Shown: in pieces, positions 1 to 8,354 of the stretch
Layout of the letters: every line of letters starts with the position of its first letter
Numbering within the stretch: the stretch's first letter is position 1
Program-made: the position numbers and the translations under genes
Source: Corynebacterium minutissimum
Lineage (GTDB): Bacteria > Actinomycetota > Actinomycetes > Mycobacteriales > Mycobacteriaceae
Length of the DNA stretch: 64,000 bases
Reading direction: 5' to 3'
NCBI RefSeq assembly: GCF_000805675.1
Contig: NZ_JSEF01000006.1
Location: forward strand, 248,001-312,000
The notes under the pieces: generated by a model
Seen by the model: the letters and a program-made list of their open reading frames with translations, nothing else
The model's database searches: none
Told to the model about the DNA's origin: nothing

Positions 1-1
1 G

Positions 2-706
2 AAGCCGTTGGAGAATTGGGCGATCTTGAGCACGTCCGCCTTAGTAGAAGCATCCATGGGTGGAAAACAGCTGCGTGATGGTTTCGAGAACACTTACCTT
101 GGCACGGTCACCGCGAGCGTAGGCGACACGTATCGCCGCCTGAGTTTCGATGCCAGCACTGTCTCCGAGGACTTAGACGGGTGGCGGTTGTTCTTAGGCT
201 TGAGCAATCTGGCCTTCCTAGACCCTGACTTCGCACAGGTGGATGTCAAGGAATCCGTGCTGGAGGATCTGGTGGCGCGTGACGCGCAGCCGGTTGTCCC
301 ACCGCCTGCCCAGGCTGGAGCTGAGCGTGTGCTGCGTGTTGTGGAGGATCCCGCGACGACTTCGACTCCTGTTGTTCCTGCGGTGCAGGCTGATTCTGCA
401 GCTGCAGCATCGGTTTCGCCTGGGTGGGCCGAGGCGTTGGATGCCTTCGCCGACGAGCCGGAGGTACATGTAGCGCTGCGCGCGATGGCGGCGGCAAGCT
501 TGCCCGAGCCGGATGCTGACTCTGTCGGTGGTGAGGTTTCCGGCATCCCGGTGGTGGCGCAGTGGCCACAGCACAAGGTGGTGGTGCTCTTTGCCGAGGA
601 TGTTGACGACCTGCGTGAAGACTTCGAGGCTGAAGGATATGCAGTCTTCGGCGCTGATTTCGAATCCGTTCCTGATTCCCTAACCGCGGCGCTGAGCGCC
701 TCCTGA
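2..706 (+). CDS. 3'-terminal part of an unrecognised protein (possibly a helicase C-terminus)
   Basis: The reading frame is open to the left edge of the window, so the 5' end is missing; the TTG at 8 need not be a start. About 230 residues are visible. The last ~60 residues contain VAQWPQHKVVVLFAEDVDDL followed by DFEAEGYAVFGADFES, an alternating strand/helix pattern that I associate, from memory only, with the C-terminal domain of some actinobacterial DEAD/DEAH helicases. No Walker motif is in the visible part. A low-complexity Ala/Pro/Val linker lies at about residues 95-135. The stop is 28 nt before the UvrD-type helicase gene, in the same direction and preceded by that gene's own ribosome binding site, so the two are probably co-transcribed. 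Function cannot be assigned from this fragment. Confidence 0.6.
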   Translation, partial: KPLENWAILSTSALVEASMGGKQLRDGFENTYLGTVTASVGDTYRRLSFDASTVSEDLDGWRLFLGLSNLAFLDPDFAQVDVKESVLEDLVARDAQPVVPPPAQAGAERVLRVVEDPATTSTPVVPAVQADSAAAASVSPGWAEALDAFADEPEVHVALRAMAAASLPEPDADSVGGEVSGIPVVAQWPQHKVVVLFAEDVDDLREDFEAEGYAVFGADFESVPDSLTAALSAS

Positions 707-734
707 TTCGCTGATTAAAGAAGAGAGGAAAGCA

Positions 735-3038
735 ATGGCAACGAGCCTGTCCTTCTACCGCCGCATTGAGGACCGCTACAACCTGGGAAACCAGATCTTT
801 GAGTTCTGCAACAAGCTGGTGGAGGATCCCACGAACCCTTCGCTGCACGTGGAGCCCATCAAGGATGCGGCGGATAAGCGCGTGCGCACCGCGCGGGTAA
901 ACCGCAAGTACCGCGCGGTGCTCTTCGAACTGCACGACGGCAACGACACCATGTTCGTGCTCATTGACATTCTCAACCACGATGATGCTTATGCGCTGGC
1001 GACGTCTAAGACACTGGTGGTTAACGAGGTCTCCGGTGTGCCGGCACTGGTGGATGCCACCGCACCGGAAGTTGCGGTGGCGATGTCGCAGGCGGAGATT
1101 GAATCGCGCGCCAAACGCTTGGCAGCCGAGCAGCTTGCTGCGGAGGCAGCGGCGGCTGCAGCGACGGATTCTTCGGCCGCACCGATGCAGGAGGATGCGC
1201 CTTCGGCAGATGCCGCTGATGACGGTGAGGACGTGCGGCCGTGGGATGCGGTGGGCGTCGCCAAGCATGAGCTCACCGATGAACTGGGCCTGTCGCCGCA
1301 GACAGTGGCGCTGCTGGAGCAGGCAGACTCCGTGGAGGACTTAGAAAGTTCGTTGGTGACCGCGCCGTCGTGGGAGCACGATGCGGTGCTGGGCTTGCTG
1401 TCCGGGATGAGCATTGCTGAGGTCCGCGAGGACCTAGGGCTGGTTGAGCCAGCGATGGCGGATACAAGCTCCGATAAGGCGCTGGTGGACGGTATCAAAT
1501 CCCCGGCTGCCCGGATGGACTTTGCCATCGACCCCGGTGAGGAAGAGCTGGCTGCCATCCTCACAAGCTCCTTTGCCGAGTGGCGAGTGTTCCTGCACCC
1601 GAGCCAGCGTCGCGCGGTCGAGGCCGAGCACTCGGGTTCCGCGCGCATCACGGGTGGTGCCGGTACTGGTAAGACCGTGGTGGTGGTGCACCGCACGAAG
1701 CACCTGCTGCAGAAGAACCCGCGGGCGCGCGTCTTTTTGACCACGTACACGCGTGAGCTGGCCAATGCGCTCAAGACGCAGATGAATGAGCTATACCCAA
1801 CTTTCCCGGAGGCCTCCGTGCATGGCGCGCCGGGGTTGTGGATTAGTGGTGTTGACGCGCTCGTCTTCGACGTGCTGTCTAATGCGCAGGCAACAGAACG
1901 CGCTGCCGCGATGGCTGCGGTGCTCAACATCGATGCGGACTTTGTGCCCCGTGGTTTGGAGGGCGTGGAGGAAAAGCGGCAGTGGCAGGAGGCTGCGGAG
2001 CTCAAAGGTAGCTCCCTGCCGCGGGAGAAATCCCATCCGACGTTCCTGGCGCAGGAGTACTCGGCGGTGATCCTCACGCAGGGAATTACCGATGAAAAGA
2101 CCTACTTGCGTGCGCGGCGCACGGGGCGCGGCACGCCGCTGAACCGTGCTGAGCGCAAGGCGGTATGGGCGATTGTGGAGTACTTCCATGCGGCGTGTGC
2201 CTCCATTGAGAAGCTGACCTATGCGGCTGCGGCGGCGGTGGCTGCGCACATTGTGGAGCACCGCACTGGTACGGAGGGCATGTTTGATCACGTGCTTATC
2301 GACGAAGCCCAGGACTTCCACGCCGGCCACTGGAAATTCCTGCGGGCGGTGGCCAAGCGCGGGCCGAATGACATCTTCATTGCGGAGGATTCGCACCAGC
2401 GTATTTACGGGCAGCGATTGGTGCTGCGCAATTACGGGATTGAAACGCGTGGACGTGCCTCTACGAAGCTGCGCGTGAATTACCGCACGACCAGGCAGAA
2501 CCTGGGCTATGCTACGGCGATTCTGGAGGGGACCGAGTGGGTTGACTCCGAGGAGGACCAGGATGATTTGCATGGCTACCACTCGGTGCGCCGGGGACCT
2601 GCGCCGGTTGTGCTGAATTCCGAGAGCAAAGCGGAAGAAGCTGAGGCGTTGGCGGCGCGTATCCAGGATTGGGCATCCGGGGAGGAGGACGTCTCCATCG
2701 GCGTGCTGACCCGCACCAACGCGCGCAAGGACGAGATTGCCACGCAGCTGGGTGAGCTAGGCGTGGCGGTGAGCACTGGGCGGCGCACCTCCCGGGAGCG
2801 CCCAGTGGCGGTGATGACGATGCACAACGCGAAGGGCTTGGAGTTCACGCATGTTGTTCTGCTCGACGTAAGCAGGGAGGCGCTGCCGCAGCGCTACCTC
2901 ATGAAGGGCCTAGCCCCGGCCGAGGCCGACGAGGCGCTGCAGCGTGAGCGCGCGTTGCTTTACGTGGCGGCCTCGCGCGCCCGCGATGTGCTTCTGGTGA
3001 GCGTGGTGGGAGAGGCTTCAGAGTTGTTGCCGGGGTAG
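735..3038 (+). CDS. UvrD/Rep-type helicase with RelE/ParE-like N-terminal domain
   Basis: The 767-residue protein starts at an ATG 5 nt after GAGAGGAAA. Residues 1-95 (SFYRRIED, RKYRAVLFEL, IDILNHDDAY) look like a RelE/ParE-type fold. An Ala-rich linker and a helical segment follow (about 110-240). The superfamily 1 helicase core has Walker A GGAGTGKT at 307-314, Walker B LIDEAQD near 523, motif IV-like NYRTTRQ, motif V MTMHNAKGLEF and motif VI YVAASRARD. It should therefore be an ATP-dependent 3'-5' DNA (or RNA) translocase. Helicases with a toxin-fold N-terminus are seen in mobile or defence contexts, but no substrate can be named here. It follows the truncated gene at the window edge by 28 nt. 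It is GC-rich like the core genome, unlike the nan genes that follow. Confidence 0.85.
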   Translation: MATSLSFYRRIEDRYNLGNQIFEFCNKLVEDPTNPSLHVEPIKDAADKRVRTARVNRKYRAVLFELHDGNDTMFVLIDILNHDDAYALATSKTLVVNEVSGVPALVDATAPEVAVAMSQAEIESRAKRLAAEQLAAEAAAAAATDSSAAPMQEDAPSADAADDGEDVRPWDAVGVAKHELTDELGLSPQTVALLEQADSVEDLESSLVTAPSWEHDAVLGLLSGMSIAEVREDLGLVEPAMADTSSDKALVDGIKSPAARMDFAIDPGEEELAAILTSSFAEWRVFLHPSQRRAVEAEHSGSARITGGAGTGKTVVVVHRTKHLLQKNPRARVFLTTYTRELANALKTQMNELYPTFPEASVHGAPGLWISGVDALVFDVLSNAQATERAAAMAAVLNIDADFVPRGLEGVEEKRQWQEAAELKGSSLPREKSHPTFLAQEYSAVILTQGITDEKTYLRARRTGRGTPLNRAERKAVWAIVEYFHAACASIEKLTYAAAAAVAAHIVEHRTGTEGMFDHVLIDEAQDFHAGHWKFLRAVAKRGPNDIFIAEDSHQRIYGQRLVLRNYGIETRGRASTKLRVNYRTTRQNLGYATAILEGTEWVDSEEDQDDLHGYHSVRRGPAPVVLNSESKAEEAEALAARIQDWASGEEDVSIGVLTRTNARKDEIATQLGELGVAVSTGRRTSRERPVAVMTMHNAKGLEFTHVVLLDVSREALPQRYLMKGLAPAEADEALQRERALLYVAASRARDVLLVSVVGEASELLPG

Positions 3039-3152
3039 GTTAGTCGGCGTTTTGCTTCGCTTCTTTTCGCTAGAAGGAACTGCATCGCAATCGTAGGAGA
3101 CGTATGATGTCTTATGACTCCAGTACGAAGGAGAATGGGAAGGTTTCCAAAC

Positions 3153-4097
3153 ATGACTGCAAGCACACAGCTCTTGCGTGGCGTGGTGCCACCGCTGCTG
3201 ACCCCGTTTAAAGAGGACTACTCCGTCGACACCGATACCCTCAAGCGCCAGGCTGAGCGGCTTATCAAAGCTGGTGTTCATGGCCTGTTCGTTCTCGGCT
3301 CTTCAGGTGAGGTAGCTTTCCTCACTCGAGAGCAGCGCAAGGAAGTCATTGCAACGGTTGTGGAACAAGCTCAAGGGCGCGTTCCGGTAATCGCAGGCGT
3401 GATTGATATGACGGCTCCGCGAGTAATCGAGCACATTGAAGATGCCGTCGCGCTCGGGGTTCAGGGGCTAGTTGCCACTGCGCCTTTTTATGTTCGTACT
3501 CACGATGTAGAAATTGCTGAGCACTTCCGACTTCTTCATGAAGCCGCGCCAGAGACCCCTATCTACGCGTACAACATTCCGGTCAGCGTTCACTCCGTGC
3601 TGGATATTGCTACTCTTATTTCCCTCGCCAAGGAAGGCGTGATTGCCGGTGTCAAGGATTCTGGCGGCAATGATGGATACACGCGTGCTCTGATTAGCGC
3701 CCGCAACAAGGCTGGGGTGAAAGACTTTGTGGTCTTGACCGGCTCGGAAACTACAGTCGACTTTGCTTACCTGGCAGGTGCCGATGGCGTGGTACCTGGT
3801 CTGGGCAACGTGGACCCAGTTTCCTACGTGAAGCTGCATGAGCTCCTAGTGGACGGAGCGTATGCAGAGGCTGCGGAATTGCAGTCTAAGATTTGTGATC
3901 TTTTCACCATCGTTGGTGTTGGTGACGGCACGCGCATGGGCGGAAGCTCGCAGGGCCTCGGCAGCTTCAAGGCAGCACTTCACCACCTGGGTGTCTTTCC
4001 GTCGGGGCTGATGTCCCGTCCTCATGTCGCTCTGAACGATGAGGAGCAGGCCAAGATTCATGAGATCGTCGATGCCGCTCAGGTGATCGAGCCCTAA
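3153..4097 (+). CDS. nanA: N-acetylneuraminate lyase (DapA/NanA family)
   Basis: This 314-residue TIM-barrel aldolase should cleave N-acetylneuraminate to ManNAc and pyruvate in the cytoplasm. The N-terminus GVVPPLLTPFKED is typical of the DapA/NanA family. The Schiff-base Lys is K168 (AGVKDSGG) and the active-site Tyr is Y140 in YAYNIP. I chose ATG 3153, 9 nt after GGGAAGG; an in-frame ATG at 3114 is possible but has a poor binding site and would add an unusual 13-residue tail. The assignment over dihydrodipicolinate synthase rests on the neighbours nanK, nanE, nanR and a nanT-like symporter. A -10-like TATGAT lies at 3103-3108 within GACGTATGATGT, which matches one arm of the nanR operator at 6683 with one mismatch, so NanR repression here is likely. 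Base composition is visibly less GC-rich than the upstream helicase. Confidence 0.88.
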   Translation: MTASTQLLRGVVPPLLTPFKEDYSVDTDTLKRQAERLIKAGVHGLFVLGSSGEVAFLTREQRKEVIATVVEQAQGRVPVIAGVIDMTAPRVIEHIEDAVALGVQGLVATAPFYVRTHDVEIAEHFRLLHEAAPETPIYAYNIPVSVHSVLDIATLISLAKEGVIAGVKDSGGNDGYTRALISARNKAGVKDFVVLTGSETTVDFAYLAGADGVVPGLGNVDPVSYVKLHELLVDGAYAEAAELQSKICDLFTIVGVGDGTRMGGSSQGLGSFKAALHHLGVFPSGLMSRPHVALNDEEQAKIHEIVDAAQVIEP

Positions 4098-4128
4098 ATT
4101 CGCTGAACTACGACGAAACGAGTGAAGA

Positions 4129-5070
4129 GTGACTAGTACCCTTGCGCTTGATGTCGGTGCAACAAAGATTGGTTGGGGCTTCGTGACTGATGAAGACCCA
4201 ACACAAGCAGTAGCACTGGGAAAGATTCCTACACAGCCAGCCGGGGCTTCGCCACAGGAGCAGATCAAGAAGACTATTCAGCTGGCGTTGGAGGAATCGG
4301 GCATTGCCCCGGCGAGAATCGGCATTGGCTCGCCAGGAGTGATTCAGGCACCTGAGGGACTCGTCACCTACAACGGAGACACCATCAAGAACTGGGCTGG
4401 TACCAACCTTCGTGAGGTTGCGAAAGAGGTTGTTGACCTCCCGTGTGCTGTTCATAACGATGTGAGGGTCTGGGCGTACGGAGAGCTAATGCTCGGAGCG
4501 GCGAGAGACTTCCGATCAGGCCGGGTCTTGTACCTTTCGTTGGGAACTGGTGTCGGTGGTGCGGTAAGTGACAACGGGAGTCTGCTTAGCGGACCTACCG
4601 GATCGGCCGGAGAGTTTTCGGAACTCTTGTGCGCTGATTTTCGGGGCTGTGCGGACCGCGCCGAGAACATCATGAGCGGCAATAGCCTGGCTGCGTATTA
4701 TGAAGAATTTTCTGCGAACCCCGCAAGCGAGCGGGTGCAGTGGAAGCAGCGAGATCAGTTAGCGCTTCCCCTCGAAAAGGTCGTGGAAAGAATGAACCAA
4801 GGAGACGAACTCGCTTCCCGGATTATTCGAGGCAATTCCTATGGCCTTGGCCGCGCGGTGGCTGGTCTTGTTTCAGGGCTCGATCTCGATGCCGTGGTTT
4901 TAGGCGGCGGTGTGTGCCAGATTGGGGCTGCTGTGGAAGAACCATTCCGTCAGGCCATAGAGGATTTCGCGTTGAAGCCGAATCGCTCCGTTGCAGTTCG
5001 GGTTACTGAATCCCCGGCGACAGCACCGTTAGTCGGCGCAGCGGCTTTTGCTCGAGACAACGCTTTTTAG
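4129..5070 (+). CDS. nanK: N-acetylmannosamine kinase (ROK family)
   Basis: The 313-residue protein begins with GTG at 4129, 31 nt after nanA. It has the ROK phosphate-binding segment LDVGATKIGWGF at the N-terminus, the SPGV turn near residue 65 and GTGVGGAV near 142. In this pathway it should phosphorylate ManNAc to ManNAc-6-P with ATP. The usual ROK zinc site (a His after GE, then a CxCGxxGC cluster) is degenerate: the segment reads GEFSELLCADFRGCADRAEN, with no His and only two Cys. Some NanK proteins lack this zinc site, so the kinase may still be active. The ribosome binding site is weak, suggesting translation coupled to nanA. Confidence 0.85.
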   Translation: MTSTLALDVGATKIGWGFVTDEDPTQAVALGKIPTQPAGASPQEQIKKTIQLALEESGIAPARIGIGSPGVIQAPEGLVTYNGDTIKNWAGTNLREVAKEVVDLPCAVHNDVRVWAYGELMLGAARDFRSGRVLYLSLGTGVGGAVSDNGSLLSGPTGSAGEFSELLCADFRGCADRAENIMSGNSLAAYYEEFSANPASERVQWKQRDQLALPLEKVVERMNQGDELASRIIRGNSYGLGRAVAGLVSGLDLDAVVLGGGVCQIGAAVEEPFRQAIEDFALKPNRSVAVRVTESPATAPLVGAAAFARDNAF

Positions 5071-5111
5071 CACCGTTTATCTGCGATATTTCCAGAAGAA
5101 GGCTCAGGTAT

Positions 5112-5822
5112 ATGTTTAGGTTTAAGAGTAGTGAACTGGCGGAACGCCGAGAAGAAGTTCACGACATGATTCGGAACTCGGTGATTGTCTCGGTGCAAGC
5201 GCCAGATGGCCACCCGATGCGAGACACACACACCTTGACGCATGTCGCTCGTGCGTGCGTTGAGGGCGGAAGCCGCGCAATCCGGTGTGGCGGGTACGGG
5301 GGTATCAAGGATGTCGAGGCAATCGCGGCCGCAGTAGATGTACCGGTTTTCGGCCTGACAAAAGAGGGAAGTGAGGGGGTTTATATCACTCCAACTGTAG
5401 AGTCCATACGCCAATTGGCTGAGGCAGGGGCAGCTGTTATCTGTGCGGATGCTACGGATCGCTCTCGGCCTGATGGCTCAAGCTTCTCCGATCTTGTCGC
5501 CGAGTGCCACCGGCTGAATGTTCTGTCGATGGCTGACTGCTCTACCCCGGAAGAAATGCAGCGAGCCCACCAAGCGGGGGCGGATATCATTTCAACGACG
5601 CTGGCTGGCTATACAGAGTTCCGGACGAAGACCGAAGGTCCGGATCTTGAATGCTTGGCAGAGGGGCGACGGCTCTGCGGTGAGGATGCCTTTGTGATCG
5701 GCGAAGGCAGGTTTGCCTCGCGCGATGATGTGGCTGCAGGAAAACGCGCCGGCGCCGATGCAATCATCATTGGCACTGCCATCACAGATCCTGCGTGGAT
5801 TACGCGGAGCTTTAATAGCTGA
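5112..5822 (+). CDS. nanE: N-acetylmannosamine-6-phosphate 2-epimerase
   Basis: This 236-residue TIM-barrel protein should convert ManNAc-6-P to GlcNAc-6-P, the step after NanK. NanE family features are the N-terminal IRNSVIVSVQAP strand, GGYGGIKDVEAI, the strand VFGLTKE followed by ITPT, ADATDRSRPDG, LSMADCSTPEEM, STTLAGYTEF and VIGEGRF near the C-terminus. ATG 5112 follows AGAAGGCTC; ATG 5166 (MIRNSV) would give a family-typical shorter N-terminus and cannot be excluded. It is the last gene of the nanAKE run and converges on nanR, with only 9 nt between stop codons. No nagA or nagB gene is in the window, so the GlcNAc-6-P must be used by genes elsewhere. Confidence 0.87.
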   Translation: MFRFKSSELAERREEVHDMIRNSVIVSVQAPDGHPMRDTHTLTHVARACVEGGSRAIRCGGYGGIKDVEAIAAAVDVPVFGLTKEGSEGVYITPTVESIRQLAEAGAAVICADATDRSRPDGSSFSDLVAECHRLNVLSMADCSTPEEMQRAHQAGADIISTTLAGYTEFRTKTEGPDLECLAEGRRLCGEDAFVIGEGRFASRDDVAAGKRAGADAIIIGTAITDPAWITRSFNS

Positions 5823-5831
5823 CGCGGACTG

Positions 5832-6548
5832 TCACAGCGAAGTCAGTAGGGGCTCGTAATGCCTGAGCACAGACTCTTGGTATTTCTTCAGGTCGTTGTC
5901 CTGTAGAGCATCGACGATGTCTTGGTGCGCGCGAACCGTCCTGCTGAAGTCCTGTGGTTCTTCCAGTTTGCGAAGTGGAATGACGTTCATGTGCACTTGC
6001 CAAAAGGCATCATTGAGCTCACGGATAATCGGGTTATCTATTTCGGAAAGCAGAACCTGATGAAACTCCCGATCCTCTTCGGCAAAGTTGAGACCTTGCT
6101 CCCGTTTGGCTGACATCTTTTCAACGATGGCGCTCAACTGATCTAGCTTGGCGGGGTCGGGTTTGGTTGTGATTTCTTGCCCGATAGCAAGATCAATTGC
6201 CTGCCGAATCTCCACTACATTACGAAGTGTTTCAAGGTTGTCGTCAGCGTCGAGAGTCGCTCGAAAAATGAGGCCTTGAACAAGTGCTTTCAGTGACGTG
6301 CTGGAGACAAAGGTTCCTGTTCCGTGCCTGACTTCGACGATATCTAATGTCGTTAGGATTCTGATGGCCTCGCGGACGGAGGAACGAGAGAAACCGAGTT
6401 CTTCACAGAGCTCGGATTCGGTTGGCAAAGTGTCCCCAGGCTTGAGAGCGTTATCCCGAATGAATTTTTTTATGCCTTCTACGGCCTGCTGTGTGGTTGA
6501 GGCAGGGCGATGCTCGGCTTCGCTGAAACCCCACGTTCCGGTATGCAC
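5832..6548 (-). CDS. nanR: GntR/FadR-type regulator of the sialic acid genes
   Basis: The 238-residue protein has a GntR winged helix at about residues 20-90 (TLPTESELCEELGFSRSSVREAIRIL followed by HGTGTFVSS) and an all-helical FCD effector domain with the expected acidic/His pattern (EEDREFHQVL, RAHQDIVDAL). The start is GTG 6548, 6 nt after AGGGAG. It lies between nanAKE (convergent) and the symporter gene (divergent). A perfect palindrome at 6683-6700 sits in the 238-nt divergent region. Known sialic acid regulators of this family are repressors released by a sialic acid or an amino-sugar phosphate. Position and family make NanR the likely name; the effector is inferred. Confidence 0.82.
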   Translation of the reverse strand: MHTGTWGFSEAEHRPASTTQQAVEGIKKFIRDNALKPGDTLPTESELCEELGFSRSSVREAIRILTTLDIVEVRHGTGTFVSSTSLKALVQGLIFRATLDADDNLETLRNVVEIRQAIDLAIGQEITTKPDPAKLDQLSAIVEKMSAKREQGLNFAEEDREFHQVLLSEIDNPIIRELNDAFWQVHMNVIPLRKLEEPQDFSRTVRAHQDIVDALQDNDLKKYQESVLRHYEPLLTSL

Positions 6549-6682
6549 TGGCTACTCCCTCTTTTCTTTCCATCCATCTTAAGTCTCCCACCTCGGCTGG
6601 ATTTCAAGAATGAACGCTGCCGAGGGAGGAAGCCTCTTATCTGACAGGCAGGGTGTAAGTGCTTTATCTTAAATCCCTTCAC

Positions 6683-6700
6683 ACATCAGACGTCTGATGT
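6683..6700. promoter_or_regulatory. Putative NanR operator, perfect 18-bp palindrome
   Basis: ACATCAGACGTCTGATGT is exactly its own reverse complement. It lies in the divergent region between nanR and the symporter gene, 86 nt before the symporter ATG and beside AT-rich sequence suited to a promoter. One arm, GACGTCTGATGT, recurs with a single mismatch (GACGTATGATGT, 3099-3110) upstream of nanA. This size and symmetry fit a GntR/FadR dimer. Confidence 0.7.
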
Positions 6701-6786
6701 ATTGTATCTTTCAACATGCTTTGTTGCACAGGCGAATTGGAGAGTGATTTAGCTCTCTGTACTGAAAGCCCTGAAGGGAAGGTCAA

Positions 6787-8286
6787 ATGCAATCGTTCGG
6801 AACACTCAACTGGATAGTTCTGCTCCTCTACCTCCTCGGAATGCTGCTCGTCGGCGCTTATTTTGCGCGTAGGGCCGGCAATGATCAGGAAGAATTCTTC
6901 AAAGCGGGTGGCAGGATTCCTGGCTGGGCTGCGGGATTCTCCATCTATGCAACGACGCTGTCTGCCATCACATTTATGTCTACACCGGAAAAGGCATATC
7001 TGACTGACTGGGCCTACTCGGCTGGAAATCTCGCAATTTTTGCGATTGTTCCAATCTTGATTGGCTACTACGTCCCGTTCTTTAGGAAACTGGATGTCAC
7101 GACGGCATACGAATACCTTGAGGAGAGGTTCTCCGTTGCCCTCCGAGTTCTTGGCTCGCTCCTCTTCGTTCTGTATCACGTTGGGCGTATTGCCATCGTT
7201 ATCTATTTGCCAACATTGGCGATCACGTCGGTGACAGATATCAATCCGCTGGTCGTCGCTTTGTTTGTAGGCGTTCTTTGCGTTGTATACACCTTCCTAG
7301 GAGGTATGGAAGGCGTAATTTGGTCTGATGTAATTCAGGGCATCTTGCTGTTGGCTGGTGCTGCCGTAGTAGTACTCACGGCGATGGCCATGACTCCCGA
7401 TGGATTTAGCGGTGCTGTGGTGAACGCTGCGGAAGAGGGGAAATTCTATTCAGCGGATAACTTCACCACCAATGCTGTCTTCACCTCGATACCGTTCATC
7501 TTCATTGGAAATGTCCTGAACAGCTTGCATCAGTACACTTCATCGCAAGATGTCGTTCAGCGTTACCAAACGACTCCTACGATCCAAGCGACGAAGAAGT
7601 CTCTCATTGTCAACGGAATTCTGGCGCTCTTAACGATTCCGCTGTTCTACGGGATGGGTACGGCTTTGTATAACTTCTACGAAGCGAAGGGCGGTCTGCC
7701 GGAGGGAGTCAATACTTCTGCAGTAGTTCCGTATTTCATTCTTTCGGAGTTGCCTGCGGGCATTGCCGGGCTATTGATTGCTGCAATCTTGGCAGCTGCG
7801 CAATCGACAATTTCCTCCTCGCTTAACTCGATTTCCGCGTGCGTTGTCGCGGATATCTTTAACCGTTTCTCGGCAAAGGAAGCGTCGGTTGCTTTCTCAC
7901 GCTTAGTCATCATTGCCGCCGGAACCTTCGGGCTGGCCGTCGCGCTGTATCTCATCATCACCAACCAGTCGGACCTGTGGGACCTGTTCCTCGCGATTAC
8001 TGGTCTTTTTGGAGTGCCGCTCACTGCGGTATTTGTCTTGGGTATCTTTACGAAGGCCGCAAATTCCAATGGCGTTCTCATCGGGCTCATTTGCGGAGCG
8101 ATTGCAGCGTACTTTGCTGGAAAGCTGGACCAGGGCCCATTCTTGGTCTCGATCGTTGCCTTTGCAGGAACTCTTGTTATCGGCTACTTGGCATCCTTCA
8201 TGTTCCGGAAACCTGATGAGCACGACATCACAGGGTTGACCATCTATGGCAAGAACCTTGAGTACACGCGCCGTAGTACGGTATAA
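6787..8286 (+). CDS. nanT: Sodium:solute symporter, likely sialic acid importer
   Basis: The 499-residue protein has about 13 hydrophobic segments and starts at an ATG 5 nt after GAAGGGAAGG. It is an SSS-family transporter: GGRIPGWAAGFSIYATTLSAITFMS in the TM1-TM2 region, YEYLEERF, FLGGMEGVIWSDVIQ, and QSTISSSLNSIS in TM8, which carries the Na+-coordinating Ser pair of this family. Position within the nanAKE-nanR unit points to SiaT/NanT-type Na+/N-acetylneuraminate import. Other corynebacteria use an ABC importer for sialic acid, so an SSS carrier is a notable alternative. The gene has its own operator-bearing upstream region and a hairpin directly after it. Confidence 0.82.
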   Translation: MQSFGTLNWIVLLLYLLGMLLVGAYFARRAGNDQEEFFKAGGRIPGWAAGFSIYATTLSAITFMSTPEKAYLTDWAYSAGNLAIFAIVPILIGYYVPFFRKLDVTTAYEYLEERFSVALRVLGSLLFVLYHVGRIAIVIYLPTLAITSVTDINPLVVALFVGVLCVVYTFLGGMEGVIWSDVIQGILLLAGAAVVVLTAMAMTPDGFSGAVVNAAEEGKFYSADNFTTNAVFTSIPFIFIGNVLNSLHQYTSSQDVVQRYQTTPTIQATKKSLIVNGILALLTIPLFYGMGTALYNFYEAKGGLPEGVNTSAVVPYFILSELPAGIAGLLIAAILAAAQSTISSSLNSISACVVADIFNRFSAKEASVAFSRLVIIAAGTFGLAVALYLIITNQSDLWDLFLAITGLFGVPLTAVFVLGIFTKAANSNGVLIGLICGAIAAYFAGKLDQGPFLVSIVAFAGTLVIGYLASFMFRKPDEHDITGLTIYGKNLEYTRRSTV

Positions 8287-8298
8287 ATCTGTTCTTTC

Positions 8299-8341
8299 AC
8301 CGTGCTGAGGGGGGCAGAGCTAACTTACACCTCGGCGCGGT
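8299..8341. terminator. Bidirectional terminator-like hairpin between nanT and the PIN toxin gene
   Basis: ACCGTGCTGAGG (8299-8310) pairs with CCTCGGCGCGGT (8330-8341) as a 12-bp stem with two G-U pairs. It sits between two converging genes and is followed by TTATT on the plus strand. Confidence 0.55.
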
Positions 8342-8354
8342 TATTAGCCTCTAA

